Of a stretch of DNA of 64,000 bases, positions 46,662-56,525 are shown in pieces. The translations under genes and the position numbers were made by a program. The stretch is from assembly GCA_032718475.1 (NCBI GenBank), contig JAUCBJ010006820.1, positions 1 to 64,000 on the forward strand. Direction: 5' to 3'. Each line of letters starts with the position of its first letter. Positions within the stretch are counted from its first letter, which is position 1. Under the pieces are notes generated by a model. The model worked only from the letters and a program-made list of their open reading frames with translations. It was not told the origin of the DNA and searched no databases. This stretch comes from Nemertoderma westbladi (taxonomy: Eukaryota; Xenacoelomorpha; Nemertodermatida; Nemertodermatidae).

Positions 46662-47969
46662 GTAATACGCGCTTTTGCTTTGCTGTACTGCGTACAGTAA
46701 GGCAGATAGAGTATTCTTAGGCTATTAGCTTAGATTATTGTTACTTTAGATTACTGATACTTCGTATCAGTAATACGCGGCTTTTGCTTTGCTGTACTGC
46801 GTACAGTAAGGCAGATAGAGTATTCTTAGGCTGATAGTAGTATCATAGTATTAGGCAATAAGTTAGAGCACGTGATCGTCTGCTGTAGGCTATAGGCTAG
46901 CGTACAGTAAGACATTGAGTTTATTCTATTAGGTTGTTAGTTTAGATTACTGTATTCACTGGCTGCGTACAATAGTACAGTAGTACATTAGGCTGATTGT
47001 TGTTACTGCGTACGGTAGAAGGGACATTTGTTTGCCGTACCACACACACAGTATCATTAGGCTGTTAGGTTGGTGTACTGTTTTACTTACTGTACTGCAT
47101 ACAGTGGATGTACGGTAGTGCGTTTTACTAATTGCGAATACAGCAGTTCCTTAGGCCTTAGGGCAAACTGTAATTAGTAAGTTTTTTGAAAATTATTAGC
47201 TAGGTTTGCGAGAATTCAGTTTCGGTCAAAATTATTTTGTAAAATTCTAGAGTTTTGTACCGGTATGTTAGGTAACCGCTTAGTTATTTTATACCATCTG
47301 GAGATACATGGCAAGACGGAACTTCTGAGTTTGGGGTTCGTGTGGGTCTGCGGGTTCGGTTTGCAATCAGCGAAGGGCCTGAATCTTTGGACGCGGACGT
47401 GGAATCTCACAGCAAACAAGGTTAGTTGTTCTGTTGGCACCAGTGTGTTTGTGGAAGCAGTAAAAAATTATCGGTTGTTTATCTGCGAAGCTGAACTCAA
47501 TTTATTAGTTAGGATATTTAGGTTTAGCCGGCCATGGTTTTTTGAATCGCTCAAGTTAGAGAGAGAGTTAGAGAGAGTCGCAACCCGAAGATGTAGCCAC
47601 GCGCTAGTGGATACATATAATATTTGAAATTAAAATTACGTTAATTAGAGCTATATATATATAAAATTAGAAATATTCGGGTGGCAAGTATATTTTGAAT
47701 ATTTTGTATTAGATTCAGAGTTATTTTGTGCTATACCGGTATTTAATACTATATAGTAGCTATATAATAATATTTTTGTTTAAATATTGTGCTAGTATTT
47801 GCTATAACTATATACCCCATTAAATTCACAATATTGCATTGCGAATTTATTTTGACATTTTGGACCAACTGATTATTTGACAAATAATTTGACCGTATTT
47901 CGGTTAAATTATAATCATATCTCGAACTTTGCGAGATATTTTTGCCGGAAGGCAAATATTATTTAGACT
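46662..47969 (+). other. Element 2 leader
   Basis: Untranslated region between LTR and gag. A ~75-bp direct repeat occurs at 46,657-46,730 and 46,757-46,835, sharing CTTTTGCTTTGCTGTACTGC. Variants of the partly palindromic TACTGCGTACAGTA recur up to 47,110. AAG|GTTAGT at 47,419 is a possible splice donor. No tRNA-complementary TGG primer site is visible after the LTR. A 120-codon ORF at 47,265-47,627 is unconvincing. Confidence 0.65.
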
Positions 47970-49571
47970 ATGAGTGTCTCAGACAAAGAGGCACTAGAGG
48001 ACAGCTACGAGACGGCGGCTGGACCGCCGACTGACGATAGCGTCAATATTACTGTTGACGACAATGCCGACTATGACGACGCAGCGAGCGACGCTGACGT
48101 AAGTGAACAGGAGGACGAGACAGTGACTAGTGAGGAAGAACAACTACCTCAGGTAATAGTATTAGGATCCCCTACCGCTACTGTAAGGAAGGATTGTACA
48201 GCAACCCGGGCAGAGGTGAGTGATAGGGAGGATAGTGTAGCAGAAGCGAGAGCCCGGAGCCCGGTTTCCAGACCTGTGGGTATGGTAAGTGCCGTGGTCC
48301 CAACGGCTGTAAGGAGTACCCGTAGTTCCCGAAATAATCCTTCAAGTCCACCGAGCGTAAGTCAGGTGAGTGATAGAGAGTTCGATATCGCGATAAAGAA
48401 GAAACTTCGCGCGCATGCCGGACATATAACTCGGACGGCGGACAAGGTAAGAAAAATGTTGGCCGACTCAGCCAACATCGGGAGGGTAGAGTTAGCAGAA
48501 ATTAGAAGAGGATATAACTCAGCGTTATTCAAGCAGACAGAGGAGCTTGCAGTCCTAGCGAAGAAGGCAGTAGAGTCTCAGTCGAGCGACGTGGCGACGA
48601 GGATTTACGACAGGGTTTTAGCAGCCTTGTTGGAGCACCGCGAGTTATCGGAGCGATTCCGACGAGTTAGGACAGAGAACTGGCTGCTATGGGCATCACA
48701 AGCGCAGGCGACTCAGGTGAGTGACGCAGAGTTAAGAGACTTAGTGGAGCGAGAAGAGACGCAGGATAAAGAGGAGCGCCGTTATCAGAGGGAAGGTACT
48801 AGCTGGCTGATGCAGAATGGAGTGGTGGTACCAGGCCAGGTGCTACCGACGACGGAGAACATTCAACAGAGGACGTTAACTTCACCCGACGATGCATCTA
48901 GAGACAGCGGCGATTCCCAGGTTAGTCACGCGCGAGGTAAGGTAATATGTGCTAGATCCCTTGTTTCTCACAACTCGGCGGAGGAGAGAAGACGCCGACT
49001 AGACGAACAGCAGGCGGAAGTTTTGCGTGCACAGGAAGCACGGAAGGAAGCCGAGCGGGAACGGGAGTGCACACGTAAGTTGGACGCAGAGTTACGAGAG
49101 TTGGAAGAGATAAGTAAGCGCGAGCGAGCGGAACGCGAGCAAAGGGAACGCGAACTCCAAGCCGAGCGCGAGCGCGAGGAACTCGAACGCGAACAGAGAG
49201 AACGCGAACTCCAACTTGAATGCGAGCGGGAAGCGAAGAAACGCGAACTCCAACTCGAACGCGAACAGGAAGCGAAGAAACGCGAACTCCAAGCCGAACG
49301 CGAGCGCAAGAAACTCGATCGTGAACAGAAGGAGCGCGAGCTTCAACTCGAACGCGGACGCAAGGAACGCGAACTCGAGATCGAGAAAAGAAGACGTGCA
49401 TTGTATGAAGAAAGGTCGCGAGTGGAAGAAGAGGGCGCAGCGAGACGAGCGAGGGAAGAAGAAGAACGTAAACTGGCGCAGTTGGAAAGTGCGAGATTAA
49501 GTTTAGAGAGCGAAGAATGGACTAGGAAGGCGAACGAAATCGCCGAGAAGGGGATGCGAATGATCGAATAA
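47970..49571 (+). CDS. Element 2 Gag-like N-terminal ORF
   Basis: 533 codons from an ATG at 47,970, ending in TAA at 49,569. The N terminus is acidic and Ser/Asp/Glu-rich. The centre is helical with no recognised fold. Residues ~377-495 form an extreme Glu/Arg coiled coil of the type EREQRERELQ, comparable in position and role to the Ala-rich coil in element 1. No zinc knuckle lies in this ORF; it is in the downstream Pol frame. Downstream codons continue in the same frame after the stop, with the same charged style, so this ORF and pol look like one protein broken by one stop. The coding strand holds many GGTAAGT/GGTGAGT words, encoding recurrent QVS or EVS peptides. Confidence 0.88.
   Translation: MSVSDKEALEDSYETAAGPPTDDSVNITVDDNADYDDAASDADVSEQEDETVTSEEEQLPQVIVLGSPTATVRKDCTATRAEVSDREDSVAEARARSPVSRPVGMVSAVVPTAVRSTRSSRNNPSSPPSVSQVSDREFDIAIKKKLRAHAGHITRTADKVRKMLADSANIGRVELAEIRRGYNSALFKQTEELAVLAKKAVESQSSDVATRIYDRVLAALLEHRELSERFRRVRTENWLLWASQAQATQVSDAELRDLVEREETQDKEERRYQREGTSWLMQNGVVVPGQVLPTTENIQQRTLTSPDDASRDSGDSQVSHARGKVICARSLVSHNSAEERRRRLDEQQAEVLRAQEARKEAERERECTRKLDAELRELEEISKRERAEREQRERELQAEREREELEREQRERELQLECEREAKKRELQLEREQEAKKRELQAERERKKLDREQKERELQLERGRKERELEIEKRRRALYEERSRVEEEGAARRAREEEERKLAQLESARLSLESEEWTRKANEIAEKGMRMIE
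49569..49571 (+). other. In-frame TAA between Gag and Pol
   Basis: ATC GAA TAA TGT GGG: the frame is open from 47,970 to this stop and again from 49,572 to 55,769. Pol has no good ATG at its start. Expression would need readthrough, or the stop is a recent nonsense mutation. Confidence 0.85.
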
Positions 49572-52500
49572 TGTGGGGCGAGTGTAGGGACTGAGTTGCG
49601 AGAACTGTTCGCACTGCAGAAGGCCGAACAGGAAGCGAGAACTCCGGCTATACGCGAGTCGACGACGACCAGAATTCCTATACCCGGTCCAGCTATTACG
49701 AGTACACGGATCGTTAAACCGCTCTCTACATATCGCACGCCAGTTGGTATTAGTGCTTCACCTATCGCCCAGGATCTACGTCATCGGAACACCGCACCAC
49801 TGTATACCGAACGTGACAACGGAGAATTTAGAGAAGAAACTCCGACGGGCCGAGTATTTGGCGAACCGAACCCGAGGGTTTGGAATACGCGGACGGAGCG
49901 CCGACCCAGTTCGACGGAGAACTTCCGGGTTAAACCGGAAGAGGGATCATATGAGAGACAGCGGATTACTCAGATAGAGCCGACTATACAACAGAACCCT
50001 AGCCAGGAATTTATTACGAGGGATGAGTTAAGTGCTAGTTTAGCGCAAGCTATATCGCCGCACATCCAACCTATAACGGACATGCTTAGCAACCTTCGGT
50101 TAAAGGAAGCAGCCCAGGTAAGAAGTAATTCTAATCCTAGCAGGCCTGAGTTAGATAAAGTCCAGCCTAGTCAACGAGTACGCATATCGGAGGAGACTAT
50201 ACCACATAGACCTCAGGTAAGGACGCCTGTCCCGAATATCCATAATCCCAATTTCGAAAATTCGGCAGAAAGATTTATTGAGGAAGCTTGGGTCAGGGCC
50301 TCGGCGCGCAAATCATCGCGAGCGCTAAGGACTGACACCGAGTCAAGCGATGAAGAGGAAGAAATGAGACGTCAAAAGTCCCGAAACTATAAGGAAAGAA
50401 GGACGGACGCGGAGCAGGTAAGTTGGAACCACCGGGAAAGGACCAGACTTAACAACCCTGCGGAACTAAACCATTTGTTAACCCGGAACGACGCAACCCT
50501 CAGGGACATAGGTAAGTTTGCTGCTAGGCAAGGACTGCCGACGCAACAACCCCAGAAGTTTATGGGCAACCACAAGCACTGGAGGACTTTTAAAACCTAT
50601 GTCGACGAGCAGCTAACCAACAGCACCTTTACTCCCAACGAGAAGTTCAACTATTTGCTTCAGATGCTCCATCGAGAACCTAGAGCCATTGCTGATAACT
50701 TCGTCGGCAATGAAAGAGCATTTGAGTTAGCGATGTTGGGCATCTGTTGGGACACCTGTTGGGCATGTCTTGCGCCAGGCCATGTACGGCGGCAGTGCCC
50801 GAACAGCAAGGACGGATGCATGGAATGCGGCAGACTACATCACAAGTTGCTACATGCGGATTTCCATACCCCAACGGACCGTTACTTACAACGAAATCCT
50901 CAAAGGAAGGGGAGCAAAGAACCCGTATCGATAAGGAGGAATACGTATACTGGCATCCAGGACGATGGTTACCAACCAGGTTCGTCGGACGAGGATGGCG
51001 TGTCGAGCGCAAGAGAAGTGACCTGCCAAGGTTTCACCGCGGATAGTTCATCGACCAGCGCGCGGACGTATTTATCATCGGCCACGTCGGAAATATTTAG
51101 CGTGATTCCGGTGAAACTCACTGGCGATAAGGGATCAAAGCGAATATATGTGATGTTGGACACTGCGTCCACATTATCTTACATCGACGAGGAAGTGGCG
51201 AGAGCTGTTTCTAGCTTCCAGGACGCCGAGGAGATCCAAATAGAGTTGAAGTCTATGCACGGAGTAGGAGACCTCAAGGGACACAGAATTTCGGTAGAAC
51301 TTGATTCCCTACTTCCGAGAGACCAGCATACTCGACAAGAACGGAAAGCTTTGCCATTGGACGGATTTAAGTGTCTAGCTATGAAGGGATTCGGCAGGCA
51401 GTTAGGTAAGGTGCCGCCGATGAGTCCCATAGCACAGGAGTATTTTGACAAGCTCAGGATACCCAGACACCAGGTAGGTTATAGGAATGTTTCTATGTTA
51501 ATTGGTGCAGAACAGCTGATCGCACACCAAATATGGGAAACGAGACCAGCTGAGCCGCATGTCAATGGACCACATGCCCATAGGACCATATTAGGTTGGT
51601 ATACACGAGTACCCATGTCTTATGAGTTTACAGGTGGCGACAAGCCAATGAACAGATACGACGAATTACAGCCTATAACTCAACCACCGTTAGTAGAACC
51701 ACCAGACATAGACGAGTTTAGGAGAACCTGTATTGACCACTATAGTGACTTTAGCGAGTCGGACGAGGAGTTGATTCCCGATAATGTTAGGTTGTCGGAA
51801 CCACTTCACAACGACCGGACAGATAGTGAACCCGAGGACTACTGTTATCAGACCCGTGGGTCTGGTTCAGCGGCCCACGCTACTTATCTGACTAACGTTT
51901 TGACTTATACAGACATAGTGGAGGGTCAAGCGGCTAAATATCGAGACCTAGACATTTTCCAATATAGTGAGGAGGAATTACAGAAGGAATTGATACGCCA
52001 GGACCTCGAGACAGGAGCCAGAACCGTAAAATGGCTGGATAGGGACGCAATGGAACCCGGTGGATATGACCTAGCCATGTCTACTGATGAGAAACGGTCG
52101 CTGGAGATGATGGAAGATACCATACGTCTACTACCGACTGGACATTTTGAAGTTGGAATGTTGTGGCGTCGACAACCACCTAAGTTGGAGAACAACTATA
52201 ACTTAGCCTTGAAAAGATTAAACGGAGTAAGGGCTCGGTTGTTGAAGAATCCGGACATTAGGGAGAAGTATTGCGCCCAGATCAACAACTATTTCGCCAA
52301 GGGATTTGCTGGGAAGGTAGAGGACCCTGACTTAGTGACAGACCAGACTTATTACCTTCCACACCACTATGTGACTCTCCCTGACAAGCCAGACAAAGTC
52401 CGAGTAGTCAACGACTGCGCAGCAGTCTATAGAGGTATGTCCCTGAATTCAGAGTTGATGGATGGTCCCAACCTGAATAACTATTTGATTGGAATACTGT

Positions 52501-55500
52501 TGCGTTTTAGACAGCGGCGATTCGCATTTACTTGTGACATCGAGGCGATGTTCCACCAGGTAAGAGCCTGTAAGTCAGACCAGGATAGCCTTCGATTTCT
52601 CTGGTATGAGAATGAAGACTTATCCGGCCCAGTGGTTACATACCAAATGTACGTTAGGATATTTGGCGCCCGCGATAGTCCGAATGGCACGCTGTTCGTT
52701 TTAAAGAAAACGGCAACAGCCCAGATTGGTAAGTATCCAGTAGAAGTAATCGAGTCCATCTTGAGAAACTTCTATATGGACGACGGATTGGTGTCCAAGG
52801 ACACGGCGGAACAAGCCATTGAAGTGGCTCACGGCCTGCAAGAGTGCTTGGCTACAGGGGGATTTCCTCTGACCAAGTTCACTACTAATTCGGAGGCCCT
52901 ATTAGAATCGTTCCCGGTAAAAGATCGCGGGAGCGGAGACATAGAATTGGGGGTAGAACCAATCCCCATGGCGCGAGTACTGGGACTCGCTTGGAATCCG
53001 AACTCAGATAAGTTCCAGGTAAGAGTTAGATTTGAGCCCAGTAGCCCAGACAAAGTTTTGACAAAGAGGATTTGCTTATCGACGTTAAGTAGACTATTTG
53101 ACCCGATGAACTTTATCAGTCCGGTTATATTACAGGCACGAGCGTGCATGAGGAAAATTTGGTTGTCCGACTTAGAGTGGGACGAACCAATATCTCCTAT
53201 ACATGCAAAGCAGTGGAGAGAGTGGGAAGCCGAGTTACATCTATTGAAAAACATAGATGTACCCCGTTCCTACTTTCCGAATCAGCTGGTATTCCCAGCT
53301 GATTTAGAGCTCCACCTATTTAGTGACGCAAGTGATACCGGCTTTGGTATGGTAGCCTACCTTCACCGAGAGGTAAGTCAGGACAAGTTTGAGACGGCTT
53401 TTGTGACTTCTAGATCAAAGACAATGCCGGTCAAATACATGACTGTCCCTCGTGCAGAGTTACAGGCGGCTGTAGTTTCGGTCGAGGTAAGTAAGCAAAT
53501 AACTGAGGAGTTGGACACGACATTGACCTTATTCTATTGGACGGACGCATCCTTGGTGTTAGTATACATTGCGGCCGACAATATTGCACTAAAGACATTT
53601 GTGGCCAATAGACGCGCTCAGATCGTTGATTTTTCAACGAAGGAACAATGGAGACATTGTCCGGGAGTGTTGAACCCGGCCGACATAACTTCGAGAGGTG
53701 CAATGCCGGCGGAATTCTGTCGGGAAGAGTCGCAGGAGTTTTGGTTGCATGGACCTGATTTTCTAACAAGGACACAGGAACATTGGCCAGAGCGACTAAA
53801 GATAGTGACCAATCCGATGCCTGAAGATGCAGAAGTAAAAGTGGAAAAAGTCTCTAAGTCGAAGTCTAAAGCCAAACTTAAGTCATTGGAGCGGCCTGAA
53901 GAGTCATCGGAGCGGCCTGAAGAGTCATTGGAGCGGCCTGAAGAGTCATTGGAGCGGCCCGGAGACCTGTCAGACCAACAGACTTACGTGACTACTAGGT
54001 CAGGAAGGGTAAGTTACGACGTAAAACCACCCTTACAGACTAGACGACAGTCACAGTTGGTAAGTGACGGACAGAAAATGACCGACATAATGGATCCTTT
54101 GGTTTCCAAACCTGTGGGTTTGGATTCGAAACTTCCATTGGTTAGCGGACAACCGTCGCTGGCATTAGAGTCATGCAGTGTTTATGACAAATTACTAAAT
54201 TCGTCTGCCTCTTGGCTGACAATTTGTAAAAGAACTGCGTGGTTAAGCCGATACATTTTGTACCTTCGTTTAAAACATTCGAAACATTTGAGAGAACCAT
54301 TGAGCACAAATAGTGAGCGAATTCGGAAATTGAAACAACCTCTGACAGAGGATGAGATTGATCAAGCGGAATTAAAGCATTTGAGACATTATCAAATGTG
54401 TGCCTTCCCTAAAGAATTCCATCTATTATCGGCTCAACGACCAGTTCTCTATAAACCCCTTAGAAAATGGAGTCCATTAATCCATAAGGGTTTAATTTGT
54501 CATAGATCGAGAATCCAGACTGTCGACATAAACTCACAGTTTCGGTTCCCAGTGATAATCCCTAGTTACCCAATAGAATTGCAAAGAGCGATTCTATGGG
54601 ATATACACAAGAGGTTGCATCATGCGGGAAAGTTACACTGTCTGTCGGCAGCGAGACAGCGATTCATTCTATTGCAGCCAAGCAGGGCAGTCGGCACCAT
54701 GTACGACGCCTGTCTGGTTTGCAAGAGGGTGAACGCCAGAGTATTGGAACAGGAGATGGCTGAACTCCCGGAAGCGAGAGTGCAGGCATATGACCCACCC
54801 TTTACGAACACAGGGGTGGATTGTTTTGGTCCGATTGAGGCAAAGAGTGGACGGCTGACCCACAAGCGATGGGGTCTGCTACTGACATGTATGGCTAGTA
54901 GAGCCATACACATCGAGCGTGTGGCAGACATGTCGACCAAATCTCTGCTCCTGGCCTTGAAGAGATTTATGGCCAGGAGAGGACTAGTAAAGGCGTTCTA
55001 CTCTGATAAGGGTACAAACTTTGTCGGAGGGAATAGCGAGTTGAACGCGGCTCATAAAGCAGCACAGAATAAGGAAATTTCTGCAGCACTTTTGCCGCAA
55101 CGAGTAGAATGGAGATTCAATACTCCAGAAAGTCCTTGGAGAGGAGGAAGTTGGGAGCGTTTGGTTCGCTCTGTGAAGCAGGCCATTGCCAAAACATTGC
55201 CTGTGAACAAACAACTTACCGATGACGAACTGGTTACAGCTTTCATTGAAATCGAGCATACCCTAAACTCGAGGCCGATAGCTATGTTGCCAGACGGTGT
55301 TGCATTGACGCCGAATCATTTGCTAATGCAGAGTCCAGCATTTCTTGTGCCGGCATCAGAACCCGTTAGTGCCGACCTATATAGTCGTAAGAGCTGGAAG
55401 GTGACACAATTTGTGGCGTACACATTCTGGGAATATTGGCGGGAATACTATCTTCCCACCATATCCACCAGAACAAAGTGGTACAAAACGGTTCGGAGTC

Positions 55501-55769
55501 TCCAAAGGGGAGATTACGTGTTGATAACCGAGCCGATTATCAAGAGAAAGTATTGGGAGACAGGAGTTATCTTGCACACACACCCAGACGTGCAAAACAT
55601 AGTGCGCACAGTCACTGTGAAAATTAGGTGCAAGTGTCCGCACCCAAAAAAGTGTAAAACTAATGGTTTACACACCTTGGACCGACCGGTCCAAGATATT
55701 GTGTTATTAGAGGAGACACGTATCGAGACGGGAGATTATAATTTGTCTCCTGCCTCAAAACAGAGTTAG
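49572..55769 (+). CDS. Element 2 Pol (truncated DUF1759, zinc knuckle, protease, RT, RNase H, integrase)
   Basis: Open frame of ~2065 codons; the first non-ATG start candidate is a TTG at 49,596, used for residue numbers here. DUF1759 starts near 322 (FMGNHKHWRTF) but stops at ~385. A zinc knuckle CWACLAPGHVRRQC follows directly at 388, then CMECGRLHHKLLH. The protease has MLDTAS with Asp 522, Ala replacing the usual Gly. RT: VRVVNDCAA, CDIEAMFHQV, YMDD at 1060. RNase H: FSDASDTG with Asp 1244, FYWTDAS. The linker contains four 8-residue ERPEES-type repeats. Integrase: DIHKRLHHAG and CLVC zinc module, catalytic D1742, D1804, E1854, then a DUF5641 tail with TRTKWYKTV and GDYVLI. All RT and integrase catalytic residues are present. 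Compared with element 1 about 215 residues of DUF1759 and its linker are missing, in frame, so particle assembly may depend on proteins supplied in trans. Confidence 0.93.
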   Translation, partial: CGASVGTELRELFALQKAEQEARTPAIRESTTTRIPIPGPAITSTRIVKPLSTYRTPVGISASPIAQDLRHRNTAPLYTERDNGEFREETPTGRVFGEPNPRVWNTRTERRPSSTENFRVKPEEGSYERQRITQIEPTIQQNPSQEFITRDELSASLAQAISPHIQPITDMLSNLRLKEAAQVRSNSNPSRPELDKVQPSQRVRISEETIPHRPQVRTPVPNIHNPNFENSAERFIEEAWVRASARKSSRALRTDTESSDEEEEMRRQKSRNYKERRTDAEQVSWNHRERTRLNNPAELNHLLTRNDATLRDIGKFAARQGLPTQQPQKFMGNHKHWRTFKTYVDEQLTNSTFTPNEKFNYLLQMLHREPRAIADNFVGNERAFELAMLGICWDTCWACLAPGHVRRQCPNSKDGCMECGRLHHKLLHADFHTPTDRYLQRNPQRKGSKEPVSIRRNTYTGIQDDGYQPGSSDEDGVSSAREVTCQGFTADSSSTSARTYLSSATSEIFSVIPVKLTGDKGSKRIYVMLDTASTLSYIDEEVARAVSSFQDAEEIQIELKSMHGVGDLKGHRISVELDSLLPRDQHTRQERKALPLDGFKCLAMKGFGRQLGKVPPMSPIAQEYFDKLRIPRHQVGYRNVSMLIGAEQLIAHQIWETRPAEPHVNGPHAHRTILGWYTRVPMSYEFTGGDKPMNRYDELQPITQPPLVEPPDIDEFRRTCIDHYSDFSESDEELIPDNVRLSEPLHNDRTDSEPEDYCYQTRGSGSAAHATYLTNVLTYTDIVEGQAAKYRDLDIFQYSEEELQKELIRQDLETGARTVKWLDRDAMEPGGYDLAMSTDEKRSLEMMEDTIRLLPTGHFEVGMLWRRQPPKLENNYNLALKRLNGVRARLLKNPDIREKYCAQINNYFAKGFAGKVEDPDLVTDQTYYLPHHYVTLPDKPDKVRVVNDCAAVYRGMSLNSELMDGPNLNNYLIGILLRFRQRRFAFTCDIEAMFHQVRACKSDQDSLRFLWYENEDLSGPVVTYQMYVRIFGARDSPNGTLFVLKKTATAQIGKYPVEVIESILRNFYMDDGLVSKDTAEQAIEVAHGLQECLATGGFPLTKFTTNSEALLESFPVKDRGSGDIELGVEPIPMARVLGLAWNPNSDKFQVRVRFEPSSPDKVLTKRICLSTLSRLFDPMNFISPVILQARACMRKIWLSDLEWDEPISPIHAKQWREWEAELHLLKNIDVPRSYFPNQLVFPADLELHLFSDASDTGFGMVAYLHREVSQDKFETAFVTSRSKTMPVKYMTVPRAELQAAVVSVEVSKQITEELDTTLTLFYWTDASLVLVYIAADNIALKTFVANRRAQIVDFSTKEQWRHCPGVLNPADITSRGAMPAEFCREESQEFWLHGPDFLTRTQEHWPERLKIVTNPMPEDAEVKVEKVSKSKSKAKLKSLERPEESSERPEESLERPEESLERPGDLSDQQTYVTTRSGRVSYDVKPPLQTRRQSQLVSDGQKMTDIMDPLVSKPVGLDSKLPLVSGQPSLALESCSVYDKLLNSSASWLTICKRTAWLSRYILYLRLKHSKHLREPLSTNSERIRKLKQPLTEDEIDQAELKHLRHYQMCAFPKEFHLLSAQRPVLYKPLRKWSPLIHKGLICHRSRIQTVDINSQFRFPVIIPSYPIELQRAILWDIHKRLHHAGKLHCLSAARQRFILLQPSRAVGTMYDACLVCKRVNARVLEQEMAELPEARVQAYDPPFTNTGVDCFGPIEAKSGRLTHKRWGLLLTCMASRAIHIERVADMSTKSLLLALKRFMARRGLVKAFYSDKGTNFVGGNSELNAAHKAAQNKEISAALLPQRVEWRFNTPESPWRGGSWERLVRSVKQAIAKTLPVNKQLTDDELVTAFIEIEHTLNSRPIAMLPDGVALTPNHLLMQSPAFLVPASEPVSADLYSRKSWKVTQFVAYTFWEYWREYYLPTISTRTKWYKTVRSLQRGDYVLITEPIIKRKYWETGVILHTHPDVQNIVRTVTVKIRCKCPHPKKCKTNGLHTLDRPVQDIVLLEETRIETGDYNLSPASKQS
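53881..53962 (+). repeat. 24-bp coding repeats in the RNase H-integrase linker
   Basis: Four tandem 24-bp units (GAGCGGCCTGAAGAGTCA type) encode an acidic eight-residue repeat. In-frame expansion in a linker is tolerated. Element 1 loses frame in the equivalent linker. Confidence 0.9.
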
Positions 55770-56525
55770 TGTTGGACGCAACTCACTTCGTATGCATTCC
55801 TCGTATGCAAATACAAGGAAATGCATAGGAGCGGGGTTGTGGTGATTTGCGTTGAGTTTTGTCTGGTGGGTATCAAAACAAAATTTTATTTTCAAAATTT
55901 TGGAAAAATTAAAAAATTTTAAAATTAGAAGTGAACCCAAGACAATTCCAGACGCTGTGTATAGACGCGTTTTAGAATTCGTCTATAGAAAACAGTAATT
56001 TGAAAAGTCGTGAAGCCTGGAAAATAGCATTTAGAAACCATGGTGACGGCTATATTACGTAGGAGTGTAAATTGAGTTTAGCAACTTCCACAGATTGGTG
56101 CCAATAGTGCAACTAAGGTGCTAAAGGTTAGTAGCACCAGAGGCGTGCACGGACCCCACTCAGTAGTTTGCAGGATGTGTGATGTTCGATTATCAAACCT
56201 GTGGGTTTGGTATAGTCGAGTATTGTGGCTATGGTCCTTTCTAACTACTGTAGTTTAGTACGAGTAATGGGAGTAGTTTGGGCATCAAAAAGTGAGTTGG
56301 TCACGGCCAGTTTATCTCCGAAGTTTTTGCGCTATGCATGGGAATAGGTTAGAGGATAGTTAGTTAGGAAGAGACGGGATCTAGAGAGTCGAACCTGAAC
56401 TGCTGGAAGGCGGGGGGGTTCGGGAGGTCTGTCTTTCGGCGACATCTAACTGATTTACCCACAGTGTAGTTGGTTACGTAACGGCACTTATTGGGATATA
56501 TATATATGTATATACGCGTAACATA
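55770..56525 (+). other. Region between pol and third ORF, with possible splice acceptor
   Basis: 756 bp without ORFs. CTAAC followed by TGATTTACCCACAG at 56,446-56,464 resembles a branch point and 3' splice site 61 bp before the third ORF. A TATATATATATG stretch lies at about 56,498. A palindrome copy lies at 56,194-56,210. These fit expression of the third ORF from a spliced subgenomic RNA. Confidence 0.5.
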
